A stretch of 64,000 bases of DNA from JAWHTC01 sp032586155 (GTDB taxonomy: Bacteria; Pseudomonadota; Alphaproteobacteria; Rhodobacterales; Rhodobacteraceae): positions 76,551 to 140,550 of the forward strand of contig NZ_JAWHTC010000007.1 of the NCBI RefSeq assembly GCF_032586155.1. Reading direction: 5' to 3'. A program made the position numbers and the translations under genes. The notes under the pieces were generated by a model, which was not told the origin of the DNA, ran no database searches, and worked only from the letters and a program-made list of their open reading frames with translations. Positions within the stretch are counted from its first letter, which is position 1; each line of letters opens with the position of its first letter. Shown here one piece after another: positions 44,842 to 54,183 of the stretch.

Positions 44842-46301
44842 TATCGTGCACCTCGTTGAGGAATGTCATCGAAAATTGCGCGCAGCCGATCAAGCGGTCG
44901 TGTGTCGCGGCCCAGTCGAAGTGGAACAGTGAAATGACCACATGGCCAGATGAAGCGGTTCTCCACCGGCAGGTTCCATTTGTCCTGTAACCGTTGACCC
45001 GAAGCAAAATGCGTGACGCGGTCCTTCCGGCCCAGAATGCTGATGATCCGCTCGGGGGGCATGACCGGAAGACCCGGCGGATCAAGCTTGGACAACCAGT
45101 CCTTCTGCATGTGCTTGTTCCAGCCCAACTTGGCCAGCGGCTTGTGAAGCCCCCAGATATCAGACAGGTCGCTGTCAGTGGCCACGTCGCCCACGTGTTC
45201 ACAGTGGGTCATCAGGAACAGGGCATCGGGTTGCAGGTCCCTGTGCCACGTCTGCGCCCGGATTGCCGCCATCTGGGCCGCCTGAGCGCCAAGACTGCTG
45301 CCTCCGAAGGCCACAGGCCCGGTGCTGGTCCGGCGGGCCCAATCCATCAGCACGGCCCATTCCTTGTGCTGGGCGGTGAAGTAGTCGAATTCGCCCATGG
45401 GTGCGCGCGACAAGAACATTTCGCCGCCGTAATACCCGTCGGGAACGCGCCGCCCGTGCCAGGGGCCTTCGGGGCGGATCACGCGGATGCCCCGGCGTGG
45501 CAACATGGCGATCGGGTCGACCAGGTTGCGCCAATGGTCGAACTCGACACAGATACCGTGACCGAAGATCAAAGTGGGTGGGTTTTCGATGCCGACCGGC
45601 TCGTGCACGCGGGCATAGACGTCATCTCCGAGGTGCTCGGCGGGCGTGGGAAAGCGAATCCAGTAGTCGCGTCCCGAAGGGGTCGGCACGCCACGCGACC
45701 GTTGCACGGCAGGCATTGCGACTGGTGGTTCGAACAGGCGTTCAAACTCGGTGCCAGTGACGCCGTAAGTCGCCTCGAACTCTTGCGGTGTGGCAAAGGC
45801 GGGATAGACCGTGGTGGCCAGCCAGAGCCGCAGGTAGGTGAAGTACCGCCGGGTGGCGTTGAACCGGCTGCGGGCGTGCAGGCGCGCCTCTTCCAGTGCG
45901 GCGAGATGGCGTTCCGGCACCTCGGTGGGGCCAAAGAAGTTCTCGCGCCAGAAGAATTCGACACTGTTGATGTTGGCGCGTTCACGTTCAAAAATCCGCA
46001 GCGCCCGACGCAGCCTGCCTCGGGTTCTGATCGGGCGTGTCAGCGGCGCGGCTTCGGCAAAGGCCTCGATCTCGCCATTAGCGGCGCGCGCGGCGGCCCA
46101 CAGCCGGGAAAACGGAAAGAACAACCGTTTGAGCGTTTGGAGGATCAGCCAGTCCAGCCAAGGGCGGGCAAGGAGCTCACCAACCATCGACGCCATGATG
46201 CGTTGCGCAACGTTGAGTTCCCGATGTGAGACGGGGTTCGCCAACTTGCGATTGGGGGCAAATTCTGGGTTGTTCGGTACACCGATCTGAGGCTCTTTCA
46301 T
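44841..46301 (-). CDS. Alpha/beta-fold hydrolase coupled to a PlsB-like acyltransferase
   Basis: 486 residues from ATG 46301 (MKEPQIGVPNNPEF). After a helical N-terminal 200 residues the hydrolase core shows LIFGHGICVEFDHW (oxyanion region), the nucleophile elbow FGGSSLGAQ, an acid in GRKDRVTHF and His in CGHFTVPL. Its stop shares a base with the acyltransferase start, so the two are co-translated and may together remodel acyl lipids (inference). No signal peptide. Confidence 0.75.
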   Translation of the reverse strand: MKEPQIGVPNNPEFAPNRKLANPVSHRELNVAQRIMASMVGELLARPWLDWLILQTLKRLFFPFSRLWAAARAANGEIEAFAEAAPLTRPIRTRGRLRRALRIFERERANINSVEFFWRENFFGPTEVPERHLAALEEARLHARSRFNATRRYFTYLRLWLATTVYPAFATPQEFEATYGVTGTEFERLFEPPVAMPAVQRSRGVPTPSGRDYWIRFPTPAEHLGDDVYARVHEPVGIENPPTLIFGHGICVEFDHWRNLVDPIAMLPRRGIRVIRPEGPWHGRRVPDGYYGGEMFLSRAPMGEFDYFTAQHKEWAVLMDWARRTSTGPVAFGGSSLGAQAAQMAAIRAQTWHRDLQPDALFLMTHCEHVGDVATDSDLSDIWGLHKPLAKLGWNKHMQKDWLSKLDPPGLPVMPPERIISILGRKDRVTHFASGQRLQDKWNLPVENRFIWPCGHFTVPLRLGRDTRPLDRLRAIFDDIPQRGAR

Positions 46302-46762
46302 AACTTGGCTTGGTCCTTTTGCCAAACATGCGGCTTCATACGTTCCATCCCTGCGAGCCAATCAGTGTTAGCAATGCCGACAATCAGAACGGCGGTTCGG
46401 CTAAGACTCAGTTTTTCGCATGCTATCATGCAAGGCCATGACTCAGATCAATGGTGTCTCCGCTTGTGCTAGAGCATAACCGCGGCACAGAAACCTACAT
46501 CTAACACTAGTTTTGGCGTTGCAGGAAAAGCCTGGACCAGCTTTTTTCGTAGCCGCCAGCCATGCGGGCCCAGCTGAGACCAGTTCAAATTCGTCTGACA
46601 ACAACTTCCCCGGAATACCTTGGCGCCTCTTCTTCGCGAAGATGGGCATTCGGAAAACGCCACATATGCGCCCAAATTTCGTGCGGAATTGGCGGTATCC
46701 GGAAACCGGGTGCACGTTTGGCCACCCCAAAAGACGCATGCGGGCTATAAGCGAGAAAAATT
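46302..46762. other. Divergent intergenic region, 461 bases
   Basis: Lies between the alpha/beta hydrolase (minus) and the membrane spermidine-synthase-like gene (plus) and must hold both promoters. Short open frames occur on both strands, but none has a convincing ribosome site or family resemblance. I see nothing else. Confidence 0.45.
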
Positions 46763-49003
46763 ATGAGCGACTGGACCACGAACGGGATACGAGCGGCAAA
46801 CCTCGATCGAATTGTGCCCGTGTTTTTCACCGCAACAATTTTCTTGTCAGCCTGTTTGCTGTTCTTTGTCCAACCCTTGTTCACGAAGCTTGTATTGCCG
46901 ACCCTGGGTGGAAGCCCGGCCGTATGGACAACGGCTATGCTGTTTTTCCAAAGCGCGCTGTTGGTCGGGTACTTCTATGCACATGTCGTGAACCGCTTTG
47001 TCGCGCCACGGGTTCAACCCTGGCTGCATATGACATTTTGGGGCAGCGCATTGTTATTCCTGCCACTGGCCCTGCCTCAGGATTGGAACTTTGATCCCGA
47101 CAAATCAGTGGCAACCCAAACACTCGTGCTATACGCGATCGGCGTTGGAATGCCGTTCGCCTTTTTGTCTGCGAACGCACCGTTGATCCAGGCTTGGTAC
47201 CGCCGCACGGGTGTGTCCTCGGCCGATGACCCGTACTTTCTGTACAGCGCGTCAAATCTGGGGTCGATGATTGCTCTTTTTTGCTTTCCGCTTGTTGCCG
47301 AACCGTTGTTGGGCGCGGCTCACATTTCAGCCTTCTGGGCCTATGGCTTTGCTGCGCTCGGTATATGCTTTTTTGCGCTTGCTGCATTGGTAATGCTCAG
47401 CTCGCCACCATCTGGTGAACCGCAGGCGATGCAAAGTGACACATCCGTGCAGGTCGCAAACCCAGTAACAGCTGCGCAAGTGGTCAAATGGTTGCTGCTT
47501 GCCTTTATCCCATCTTCGTTGATGCTCTCCACAACAACGAAAATCACAACAGATCTCGGATCGTTGCCCTTGTTGTGGATTTTGCCTTTGGCGCTTTTCC
47601 TGCTGAGTTTCGTGGCCACATTCAAGGACCGACCGTGGCTATCGGACAGCCGCAGTGAAAACCTGCACGTTTTGGCGGCAATCATCGCATTGGGCATTTT
47701 CGTCAGCAGCCAGGTCGGTCAGTTGAACCTTTGGGTAAAGTTCTCCTTGCTGCCATGCTTCATGCTCGTTGCGCTTTTTTGCCATCGCCAACTGTATTTG
47801 TCTCGGCCCGATGCGATGCATCTCACGACCTTTTACCTGGTCATGTCGGTCGGTGGTGCGCTTGGCGGCGTTTTCAATTCGCTGGTCGCGCCCGTTGCGT
47901 TTGACAAGGCTTACGAAGGGCCGATCGTGCTTCTTCTGGCGCTTCTGGTGGGTATGTATCTCAGGCCCAAGGGGACGCGGCACGATCCACTGCGTGCCAT
48001 CGTGCCGCAAATAGTGCTCGTCATTGGCTTCATCGTCGCGTTTCTGACCCTTGGTATCCAATACGCCGTTGGATTTGTCTGCTTCATGATCTTTGTGGCC
48101 TACAAATTCGCGCCAAACCGCATCGCTGTGACCAGCACGCTGATCGCGGCATCATGCGCAGGCCTGTTGCTGGCCACCGAAGAAGGGTCCCGTTTCCAGG
48201 ACCGGAGTTTCTTTGGCACGCATCGTGTTCTCGATACACGGCAGGACGACGGCAGCGTGGTTCGGGTTTACAAGAACGGCTCAACCGTGCACGGGGCACA
48301 GCTTGTCGCGCCGCAAGTCGGCTCCGATCGCCCGCAGCCGCTTACGTACTACTATTCCAAGTCACCCATGGCCCAGGCCGTCACATCAGGGATTGGTGGA
48401 AACACCGCACGGGTCGGGATTGTGGGGCTGGGGACTGGTGCGCTTGTGTGCTATGCGCAGCCCGATCAGAAATGGGACCTGTATGAAATCGACCCGATGG
48501 TTGACCGGGTTGCGCGGGACTCGTCGCTGTTTACCTTCATTTCGTCCTGCGCGCCCGATGCACCCACCCATATCGGCGATGCACGGATCGTGTTGCAGCA
48601 ACAGACAGACAAGGAATTTGATGTTCTGGTCATCGACGCCTACAGCTCTGATGCGGTGCCGGTGCATCTGACCACCCTGGAGGCGATGCAACTCTACAAG
48701 GACAGGCTCTCCCGGAACGGTGTTCTGGTCTATCATATCAGCAATCGATACTACGACATCGAGCGGCCGCTCGCGCGTTCTGCAAGGGCGCTTGGCCTGC
48801 GTATCTGGAAAAACGATCACACGCTTGCAAGCGGTGCCATCCAGGGTGCAACCGGCTCAAACGTTGTCATATTGGCACGCTCAGAAACCGACGCGGCAGC
48901 CATTCTCGCGCGCGACGCCAACTGGTATGAAATCCAGGATGATGGCGGGCGGTTGTGGACGGATGACTATGCCAATCCTCTGGGAATTCTCAGGGGTTTT
49001 TGA
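46763..49003 (+). CDS. Membrane protein with a C-terminal spermidine-synthase-like domain
   Basis: 746 residues. Roughly the first 460 are hydrophobic, with about a dozen helices in an MFS-like arrangement (PVFFTATIFLSACLLFFVQPLFTK; VWTTAMLFFQSALLVGYFYAH). The last 250 are a class I methyltransferase fold of the spermidine synthase kind: VGIVGLGTGALVCY (nucleotide loop), YEIDPMVDRVA, DVLVIDAYSSDAVPVHL. Fusions of this sort are widespread but their reaction is unknown. Lack of typical SpeE polyamine-site residues makes genuine spermidine synthesis uncertain. Monocistronic. Confidence 0.8.
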   Translation: MSDWTTNGIRAANLDRIVPVFFTATIFLSACLLFFVQPLFTKLVLPTLGGSPAVWTTAMLFFQSALLVGYFYAHVVNRFVAPRVQPWLHMTFWGSALLFLPLALPQDWNFDPDKSVATQTLVLYAIGVGMPFAFLSANAPLIQAWYRRTGVSSADDPYFLYSASNLGSMIALFCFPLVAEPLLGAAHISAFWAYGFAALGICFFALAALVMLSSPPSGEPQAMQSDTSVQVANPVTAAQVVKWLLLAFIPSSLMLSTTTKITTDLGSLPLLWILPLALFLLSFVATFKDRPWLSDSRSENLHVLAAIIALGIFVSSQVGQLNLWVKFSLLPCFMLVALFCHRQLYLSRPDAMHLTTFYLVMSVGGALGGVFNSLVAPVAFDKAYEGPIVLLLALLVGMYLRPKGTRHDPLRAIVPQIVLVIGFIVAFLTLGIQYAVGFVCFMIFVAYKFAPNRIAVTSTLIAASCAGLLLATEEGSRFQDRSFFGTHRVLDTRQDDGSVVRVYKNGSTVHGAQLVAPQVGSDRPQPLTYYYSKSPMAQAVTSGIGGNTARVGIVGLGTGALVCYAQPDQKWDLYEIDPMVDRVARDSSLFTFISSCAPDAPTHIGDARIVLQQQTDKEFDVLVIDAYSSDAVPVHLTTLEAMQLYKDRLSRNGVLVYHISNRYYDIERPLARSARALGLRIWKNDHTLASGAIQGATGSNVVILARSETDAAAILARDANWYEIQDDGGRLWTDDYANPLGILRGF

Positions 49004-49478
49004 ACCCTGGGCCAGATCATGACAGAGGACAAAAGTTGCGGCTTGAGCCCCGGCGTTATCGGTTGGGCTAACACGTCAGTAGCCCGATGCAATTTATGGC
49101 TTTGTTGTAAGCCCACATTGGCTTTTTCCAGGTTTTCCGCTCGTCCTGCATCGCCGCTGTTAGGTAACTGAGCAGCGAATGACAGCTTCCCGCCCTAAAT
49201 GGGCTTTTGCGTGTTACACTTGGATAGGCCACTTCGAGCCGCTTGCGGAAATGTCGAATTTGCGCTGCGTGCACTCGCAGCAGATTTTCCGCCGCAATGC
49301 GGTAGGAATCGCAGCCGTAGTGCAGCGAGAAAAGCGGCTATCCATGCGTTCTGTGGCAGAGACGAAGTGGGCAACGACCCGGTAACGGACGAGGGGTGCT
49401 TTCATGGCTCATGCACCAATGGCAGCTATCTGAGCATTACTCGTCTTGTCGTTGAGAAGAGCGAGCGGGCTAAACAGT
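49004..49478. other. Intergenic region, 475 bases
   Basis: Between the convergent membrane protein and TetR genes. It contains GC-rich imperfect inverted sequences around 49235-49345 but no supported gene or clear terminator. Confidence 0.4.
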
Positions 49479-50120
49479 TCATTTGCACCTTTGCGTTTCA
49501 AAATGATCTGGAAAGAGACCCTTCAGAAAGCGGCATGCTATGTGTTTTGCGTCGCCATGCGAGAATACGGTTGGGTTCAAGAGGTAATCGCCCCACATGC
49601 CTTCCAGCATTGCCAGCAGCCCAAAGGTCGCGTCTCGCGCGAGAATTGATGAATCTCGAACTTCGTAGGCCTGTGCAATTTCCTCAAATGCGCCGCGTAC
49701 AATGGTGCGCAGTTTTTCATCCCGTGTGCCGCTGAATTGCGCGATTCCAGCGTCCGTTGTCGCCGCGCCGCGGAATGCGTGAAGCAGTTTGGCCGAGCGC
49801 TCATTCAACAGCGCCTCGCTGAGATCGGCGGAAACAACGGCCATCACGGTAGCTTCGGGAGTATCTGCAGCGACAAGCAAATGGCGGTCGATTTCGGCGT
49901 AGTACTCGATGTTGAAGGCCTCGGCCGCAGCGACGAGAAGTTGGGACTTTCCGCCGAAGTGGAGGTGAATCATGCCTCGTGACAGGCCCGCACGCTTGAT
50001 GATTCCACTCACCGTAGTTTCTGCGAATCCATCTTCGTAAATGGAGTCCAGAGTTGCTCTAATCAGCGCTGATCGGTTGGCTTCCGGGTTTCTTTTGGAG
50101 GTTTTTACCAGTCCGGACAT
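49479..50120 (-). CDS. TetR-family repressor, BetI-like
   Basis: 213 residues. The N-terminal helix-turn-helix reads IRATLDSIYEDGFAETTVSGIIKRAGLSRGMIHLHFGGKSQLL, very like BetI, the choline/betaine repressor. The C-terminal ligand domain resembles the BetI C-terminal family (FRGAATTDAGIAQF). It is divergent from the amine-uptake operon and faces a perfect palindrome at 50221-50242, so it most likely represses that operon until a betaine-like ligand binds (inference). Confidence 0.87.
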   Translation of the reverse strand: MSGLVKTSKRNPEANRSALIRATLDSIYEDGFAETTVSGIIKRAGLSRGMIHLHFGGKSQLLVAAAEAFNIEYYAEIDRHLLVAADTPEATVMAVVSADLSEALLNERSAKLLHAFRGAATTDAGIAQFSGTRDEKLRTIVRGAFEEIAQAYEVRDSSILARDATFGLLAMLEGMWGDYLLNPTVFSHGDAKHIACRFLKGLFPDHFETQRCK

Positions 50121-50220
50121 GGTGGTTTTCCCTAAACATCAAAGCGTTACAGTGGTCTTTCTCGTCAAAGACCGGAGCTTGAAATGACAGATTGACACAG
50201 GTAGGGGCGTTGAACAATAT

Positions 50221-50242
50221 TTAATGGACGATCGTCCATTAA
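50221..50242. promoter_or_regulatory. Perfect 22-bp palindrome, probable TetR/BetI-type operator
   Basis: TTAATGGACGA followed at once by its exact reverse complement. It sits about 100 bases before the TetR start and directly upstream of the ABC permease gene. Size and ATGGACG/CGTCCAT core are typical of TetR-family operators. Confidence 0.75.
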
Positions 50243-50248
50243 TAACCT

Positions 50249-51139
50249 GTGACGCGCCGGCGCATAAAAGGGGGACAATTGGCGGTATTTCGAAGTGAGA
50301 CTTCAAAGGGCCTGGCCCTGAGCGCGCCCGCTACGCTCTATGTCGGGTTCCTGGTGGCAGCGCCGCTCGTTATTCTTGTTGCCTATTCGATGTGGACACA
50401 GACCTACGTTTCGATCGACAAGACCCTGACACTGGCAAACTACCGCGAAGCCTTCACCGATCCGCTGGTGCGTCATCTGATGGTACGCTCGATTCTGATC
50501 GCCGCAGCCGTCACCGTCGTTACCGTTGCGCTGGCCTATCCAATCGCATACTTCATTGCCCTTAGGGCGCGGCGCAAAACGCTCTGGCTTTTGCTCATCA
50601 CCATTCCGTTCTGGTCGAGCTACCTGCTGCGTGTTTTTGCTTGGAAGCTGATCTTGGGTTTCAACGGGGTGATGAATTCTGCGCTGCTGGCTCTTGGTTT
50701 GACAGACGAACCCCTGACGTTTTTGCTCTACAACGAATTCGCCGTGGTGCTGACGCTTGCGCATGCATGGGCCCCGTTTGCCATCCTGCCAATCTATGTC
50801 TCGATCCAAAAGATCGACCCGAGCCTGCTGGAAGCCGCAAATGACCTGGGCAGTGGTAAGCTTGAACAGTTCCTGCGGGTCACGCTGCCGCTGACCATTC
50901 CCGGGATCATTGCGGCCTGCCTGATCATCTTCATCCCGACCGTGGGGGACTATGTCACGCCGTCGCTTGTCGGTGGGTCCGATGGCAAGATGATTGCCAA
51001 CCTCATTCAAGTGCAATTTGGGGCTGCCAACAACTGGCCATTGGGTGCAACGCTTTCACTGCTGGCGATGCTCTCGGTTGGATTCGTCGCCATAGTCTCT
51101 GTGATTTCTGCCACCAGCTTGGGGAAACGCATCCGATGA
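50249..51139 (+). CDS. ABC transporter permease, PotB-like
   Basis: Up to 296 residues. The upstream GTG (50249) is only 7 bases from the operator palindrome and lacks a ribosome site. A TTG at 50279 behind GGGGGA, or a later codon, may be the real start. About six helices are visible and the coupling loop is LLEAANDLGSGKLEQFLRVTLPLTIPGI. First gene of the amine operon; partners the permease that follows. Confidence 0.83.
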   Translation: MTRRRIKGGQLAVFRSETSKGLALSAPATLYVGFLVAAPLVILVAYSMWTQTYVSIDKTLTLANYREAFTDPLVRHLMVRSILIAAAVTVVTVALAYPIAYFIALRARRKTLWLLLITIPFWSSYLLRVFAWKLILGFNGVMNSALLALGLTDEPLTFLLYNEFAVVLTLAHAWAPFAILPIYVSIQKIDPSLLEAANDLGSGKLEQFLRVTLPLTIPGIIAACLIIFIPTVGDYVTPSLVGGSDGKMIANLIQVQFGAANNWPLGATLSLLAMLSVGFVAIVSVISATSLGKRIR

Positions 51140-51921
51140 CACGTCCCTCTGGCCTCATGCTCTATGCGCTGTTTTATCTGGCATTCCTCTATCTGCCCGT
51201 GCTGTTTTTGCCGCTGTTTTCGTTTAATGACGGCACCATCGTGGCCTTCCCGATCAAGGGCTGGACGCTGGAATGGTATCGCCAGCTTGGTGGTCAGCAG
51301 ACGCTCATTCAAGCACTGCTCAACAGTTTGCTTGTGGGGTTTGTCGCCGCGATTGTGTCGACAAGCATGGGACTTTTCGCTGCCCGTGCCTATGTGCGCT
51401 ACAGGTTTCGAGGTAAGGAAGCTTCGGAAGGGCTGGTGATGCTGCCACTGGTCATTCCCGGCATCATTGTCGCCTCGTCCATGCTGGTCCTGTTCATTTC
51501 GCTGGGCCTGAAACCGTCGCTGACAGCGGTCATTCTTGGTCACACGTTCCTGGCTCTTCCTTTCGCGGTGTCGATCATGAAATCGGCGTTCGACGATTTC
51601 GATGTTTCGCTTGAAGAGGCCGCGCTCGATTTGGGGTCAGGAATTGTTGAAACGTTCCGCCGCGTGACTTTGCCAATCGTCGCGCCGGGGATCATTTCCA
51701 GTTTCCTGGTGACATTCACCGTCAGCTTTGACGAGTTCGTGCTCGCCTTCTTTCTGTCAGGCAACCAGCCGACGCTGCCTGTTTACATCTGGAGCCAGAT
51801 CCGCTTCCCGGCCAAGCTGCCCAACACATTGGCGCTTGGGTCGCTTCTGCTTTTGACATCCGTTCTTTTGCTGGTCGTCGCCGAGTATTTCCGCAGACGT
51901 TCGATCAAATCAAACCCGTGA
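51136..51921 (+). CDS. ABC transporter permease, PotC-like
   Basis: 261 residues, overlapping the previous stop by 4 bases (ATGA). It has about six hydrophobic helices and the coupling loop SLEEAALDLGSGIVETFRRVTLPIVAPGI. Second half of the importer channel. Confidence 0.87.
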   Translation: MTRPSGLMLYALFYLAFLYLPVLFLPLFSFNDGTIVAFPIKGWTLEWYRQLGGQQTLIQALLNSLLVGFVAAIVSTSMGLFAARAYVRYRFRGKEASEGLVMLPLVIPGIIVASSMLVLFISLGLKPSLTAVILGHTFLALPFAVSIMKSAFDDFDVSLEEAALDLGSGIVETFRRVTLPIVAPGIISSFLVTFTVSFDEFVLAFFLSGNQPTLPVYIWSQIRFPAKLPNTLALGSLLLLTSVLLLVVAEYFRRRSIKSNP

Positions 51922-51930
51922 GGCTGTGAC

Positions 51931-53037
51931 ATGACCGAAAAACATATCATTCAGCTTCAGGGTGTCGAAAAACGCTTTGGCGCGTTCACCGCGGTGTCGA
52001 ACATCAATCTTGATCTGCGCGAGGGCGAGTTTTTCTCGCTGCTTGGCCCTTCGGGCTGCGGCAAGACAACCGCGCTGCGCATGATCGCCGGTTTTCAGGA
52101 GCCGACCAAGGGCACTGTGCTGATCGACGGGCAGGATATGGATGGCATCCCCGCAAACAAACGCCCAACCAACATGGTGTTCCAAAGCTATGCGATTTTT
52201 CCGCATCTGAACGTGGGAAACAACGTGGCTTACGGGTTGCGCAACCGTGGCATCTCCAAAGCCGAAATCGACACGCGCGTCAAAGAGGCGCTGGAAATGG
52301 TTGAACTGGGGGGCTTGGAAAGCCGAGGCGCAAATGAATTGTCTGGTGGCCAAAGGCAACGTGTTGCGCTCGCTCGTGCGCTTGTCATGCGACCCAAGGT
52401 GCTCTTGTTGGACGAGCCGTTGTCGGCGCTCGACAAGAAGCTGCGTGAGCAAATGCAATTTGAAATGCGACACCTGCAACAAAGCCTCGGCATCACCTTT
52501 GTCATGGTGACTCATGACCAGTACGAAGCCATGACAATGTCCGACCGGATCGGCGTCATGTTCGACGGCCGCCTTGTTCAGGTTGATGCCCCGCAAACAC
52601 TCTACGCCAAGCCCTGCAGCAAGGAGGTGGCAAGTTTCATCGGCGAGATGAATTTCCTGCCTGCCGAAGTAAGTGCCGAAGATCGCGGTACAATGCAGAT
52701 CACGACACCGGGTCTTGGCCAGCTTGAAATCGAAGCAAACCCCAACGTGGAACAGAGCGGGCGGCATATCACGGTTGGCATTCGTCCCGAGCAGCTCGAG
52801 ATATCCGCGTCCGAGCCAAAGGACTATGACGCGACCGTTCAGGGCACGGTGTCGGATGTCGCATTCTATGGGGAGAATGTTCACTATCACGTCAAGGTCG
52901 ACCGTATCGACAGGCCAATTGCCGCCTCTGTTCCAAACTACTTTCACACTGTTGATCACCGCCCCGGCGACAAGGTTTGGCTGGGGGTCCAGTCCGCCTC
53001 GGTGATCGACTTGGGCCATGAAACTGACACGGAATAA
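51931..53037 (+). CDS. ABC transporter ATPase, PotA-like
   Basis: 368 residues with Walker A LGPSGCGKTTALRM, signature LSGGQRQRVALARA, Walker B LLLDEPLSALDKKLRE and a C-terminal TOBE domain. It starts 9 bases after the permease gene. It energises uptake and is similar in layout, but not in gene order, to the importer at 30201-34166. Confidence 0.88.
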   Translation: MTEKHIIQLQGVEKRFGAFTAVSNINLDLREGEFFSLLGPSGCGKTTALRMIAGFQEPTKGTVLIDGQDMDGIPANKRPTNMVFQSYAIFPHLNVGNNVAYGLRNRGISKAEIDTRVKEALEMVELGGLESRGANELSGGQRQRVALARALVMRPKVLLLDEPLSALDKKLREQMQFEMRHLQQSLGITFVMVTHDQYEAMTMSDRIGVMFDGRLVQVDAPQTLYAKPCSKEVASFIGEMNFLPAEVSAEDRGTMQITTPGLGQLEIEANPNVEQSGRHITVGIRPEQLEISASEPKDYDATVQGTVSDVAFYGENVHYHVKVDRIDRPIAASVPNYFHTVDHRPGDKVWLGVQSASVIDLGHETDTE

Positions 53038-53052
53038 CCAAGGGAGAAGACT

Positions 53053-54111
53053 ATGAAACATACATCAATCGGGGCGGTGGCCCTGTTGGCGACTTTCGCC
53101 GGCAGCGCCGCCTGGGCCGGAGGCGCGGACCTGACAGTGTTCGACTGGTCAGGCTACGAAGATCAGGGCTTTTTTGGCGATTACATGGCCAAGTATAACG
53201 AGGCCCCGTCCTACACGTTCTTTGGCAGCCAGGAAGAAGCCTTCACGAAGCTGCAATCGGGTTTCACTGCCGATCTGGCGCACCCCTGCACCGATGCGGT
53301 GCGGAAATGGGTTGCCGCGGACCTTCTGGTGCCGCTGGATACGTCCAAGCTGAAAAACTGGGACGCCATGCTGCCCGAGATCAAAGAGGTCGACGGCGTG
53401 ATGATCGACGGCACCGCCTGGATGATGCCGTTTGAGTGGGGCAACACCGGTCTGATCTACCGCACCGACAAAGTCTCCGACGACAAGATCTCGCTTCAAT
53501 TGATGGCCGACCCTGCCTACCAGGGCAAAGTCTCGCTGCCGGACGCCGCCTCGAGCGCCTATGCGATGGCCTCGCTGGCAACAGGCAACGGCGCCGATTA
53601 CACCAAGCTGAGCGATGAGCAGTTCAAAGCGGCGTCCGACTTCCTGCGCGCCGTGCATCCGAACGTACGTTTCTACTGGGCAGATGCCGGCCAGATGGAT
53701 CAGGCCATGGCGTCGGGAGAGCTGGAGTTGGGTTGGGCCTGGAACCAGTCCGAGCTGAACCTGATCTGGAACGAAACTCCGGCCAAGATGATGCGGGATG
53801 TCGACAAGGGGATCGCCACATGGGCCTGTGGTTATGTGCACCTGAAGTCGTCGACCACCCCGGTCGAGCAAATTTATGATCACCTCAACGCGCTGTCCGA
53901 AGCGGCCAGCGGCAAATACATTATCGACAGCTGGGGTTATCCACACGCCAATGCCGAGGCGTTCAAGATCGCCGATCAGGCCTTGATCAAGCAATACGGC
54001 TTTGATGATCCCAAGTCGTTCTTTGAAGGCAGCCTGTTCTTTGACGCGGTCGAACCCGCGCTTGAAGCGAAGATGCTGAAAGAGTTCGAGCGGATCAAAG
54101 CTGGCTTCTGA
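53053..54111 (+). CDS. Periplasmic binding protein, PotD-like (quaternary or polyamine ligand)
   Basis: 352 residues with a Sec signal (MKHTSIGAVALLATFAGSAAWA). The mature start is ADLTVFDWSGYEDQGFFGDYM. Family-like segments include GTAWMMPFEWGNTGLIYRTDKV and GELELGWAWNQSELNLIWNETP, rich in Trp as is common for binding cationic amines. It lies 15 bases after the ATPase gene and ends at a hairpin. Being upstream of demethylating enzymes, it probably binds an N-methylated amine (inference). Confidence 0.85.
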   Translation: MKHTSIGAVALLATFAGSAAWAGGADLTVFDWSGYEDQGFFGDYMAKYNEAPSYTFFGSQEEAFTKLQSGFTADLAHPCTDAVRKWVAADLLVPLDTSKLKNWDAMLPEIKEVDGVMIDGTAWMMPFEWGNTGLIYRTDKVSDDKISLQLMADPAYQGKVSLPDAASSAYAMASLATGNGADYTKLSDEQFKAASDFLRAVHPNVRFYWADAGQMDQAMASGELELGWAWNQSELNLIWNETPAKMMRDVDKGIATWACGYVHLKSSTTPVEQIYDHLNALSEAASGKYIIDSWGYPHANAEAFKIADQALIKQYGFDDPKSFFEGSLFFDAVEPALEAKMLKEFERIKAGF

Positions 54112-54126
54112 TCCATCAAACCTGTT

Positions 54127-54151
54127 CGAGAGGCCACCCATTGGCCTCTCG
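54127..54151 (+). terminator. Intra-operon hairpin after the binding-protein gene
   Basis: CGAGAGGCC, a 7-base loop, GGCCTCTCG: a perfect 9-bp stem 15 bases after the stop, without a long T-run. It probably lowers readthrough into the catabolic genes or protects the transporter mRNA. Confidence 0.6.
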
Positions 54152-54183
54152 GCTTTCCAACTTGAAACGGAAAAGGCGTTCTC

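Noticed and set aside
49235..49345. Dispersed intergenic repeat shared with 59370-59470
   Set aside because: Both stretches are GC-rich and loosely alike (CACTnCGGCTGC), but I could not align them convincingly by eye.
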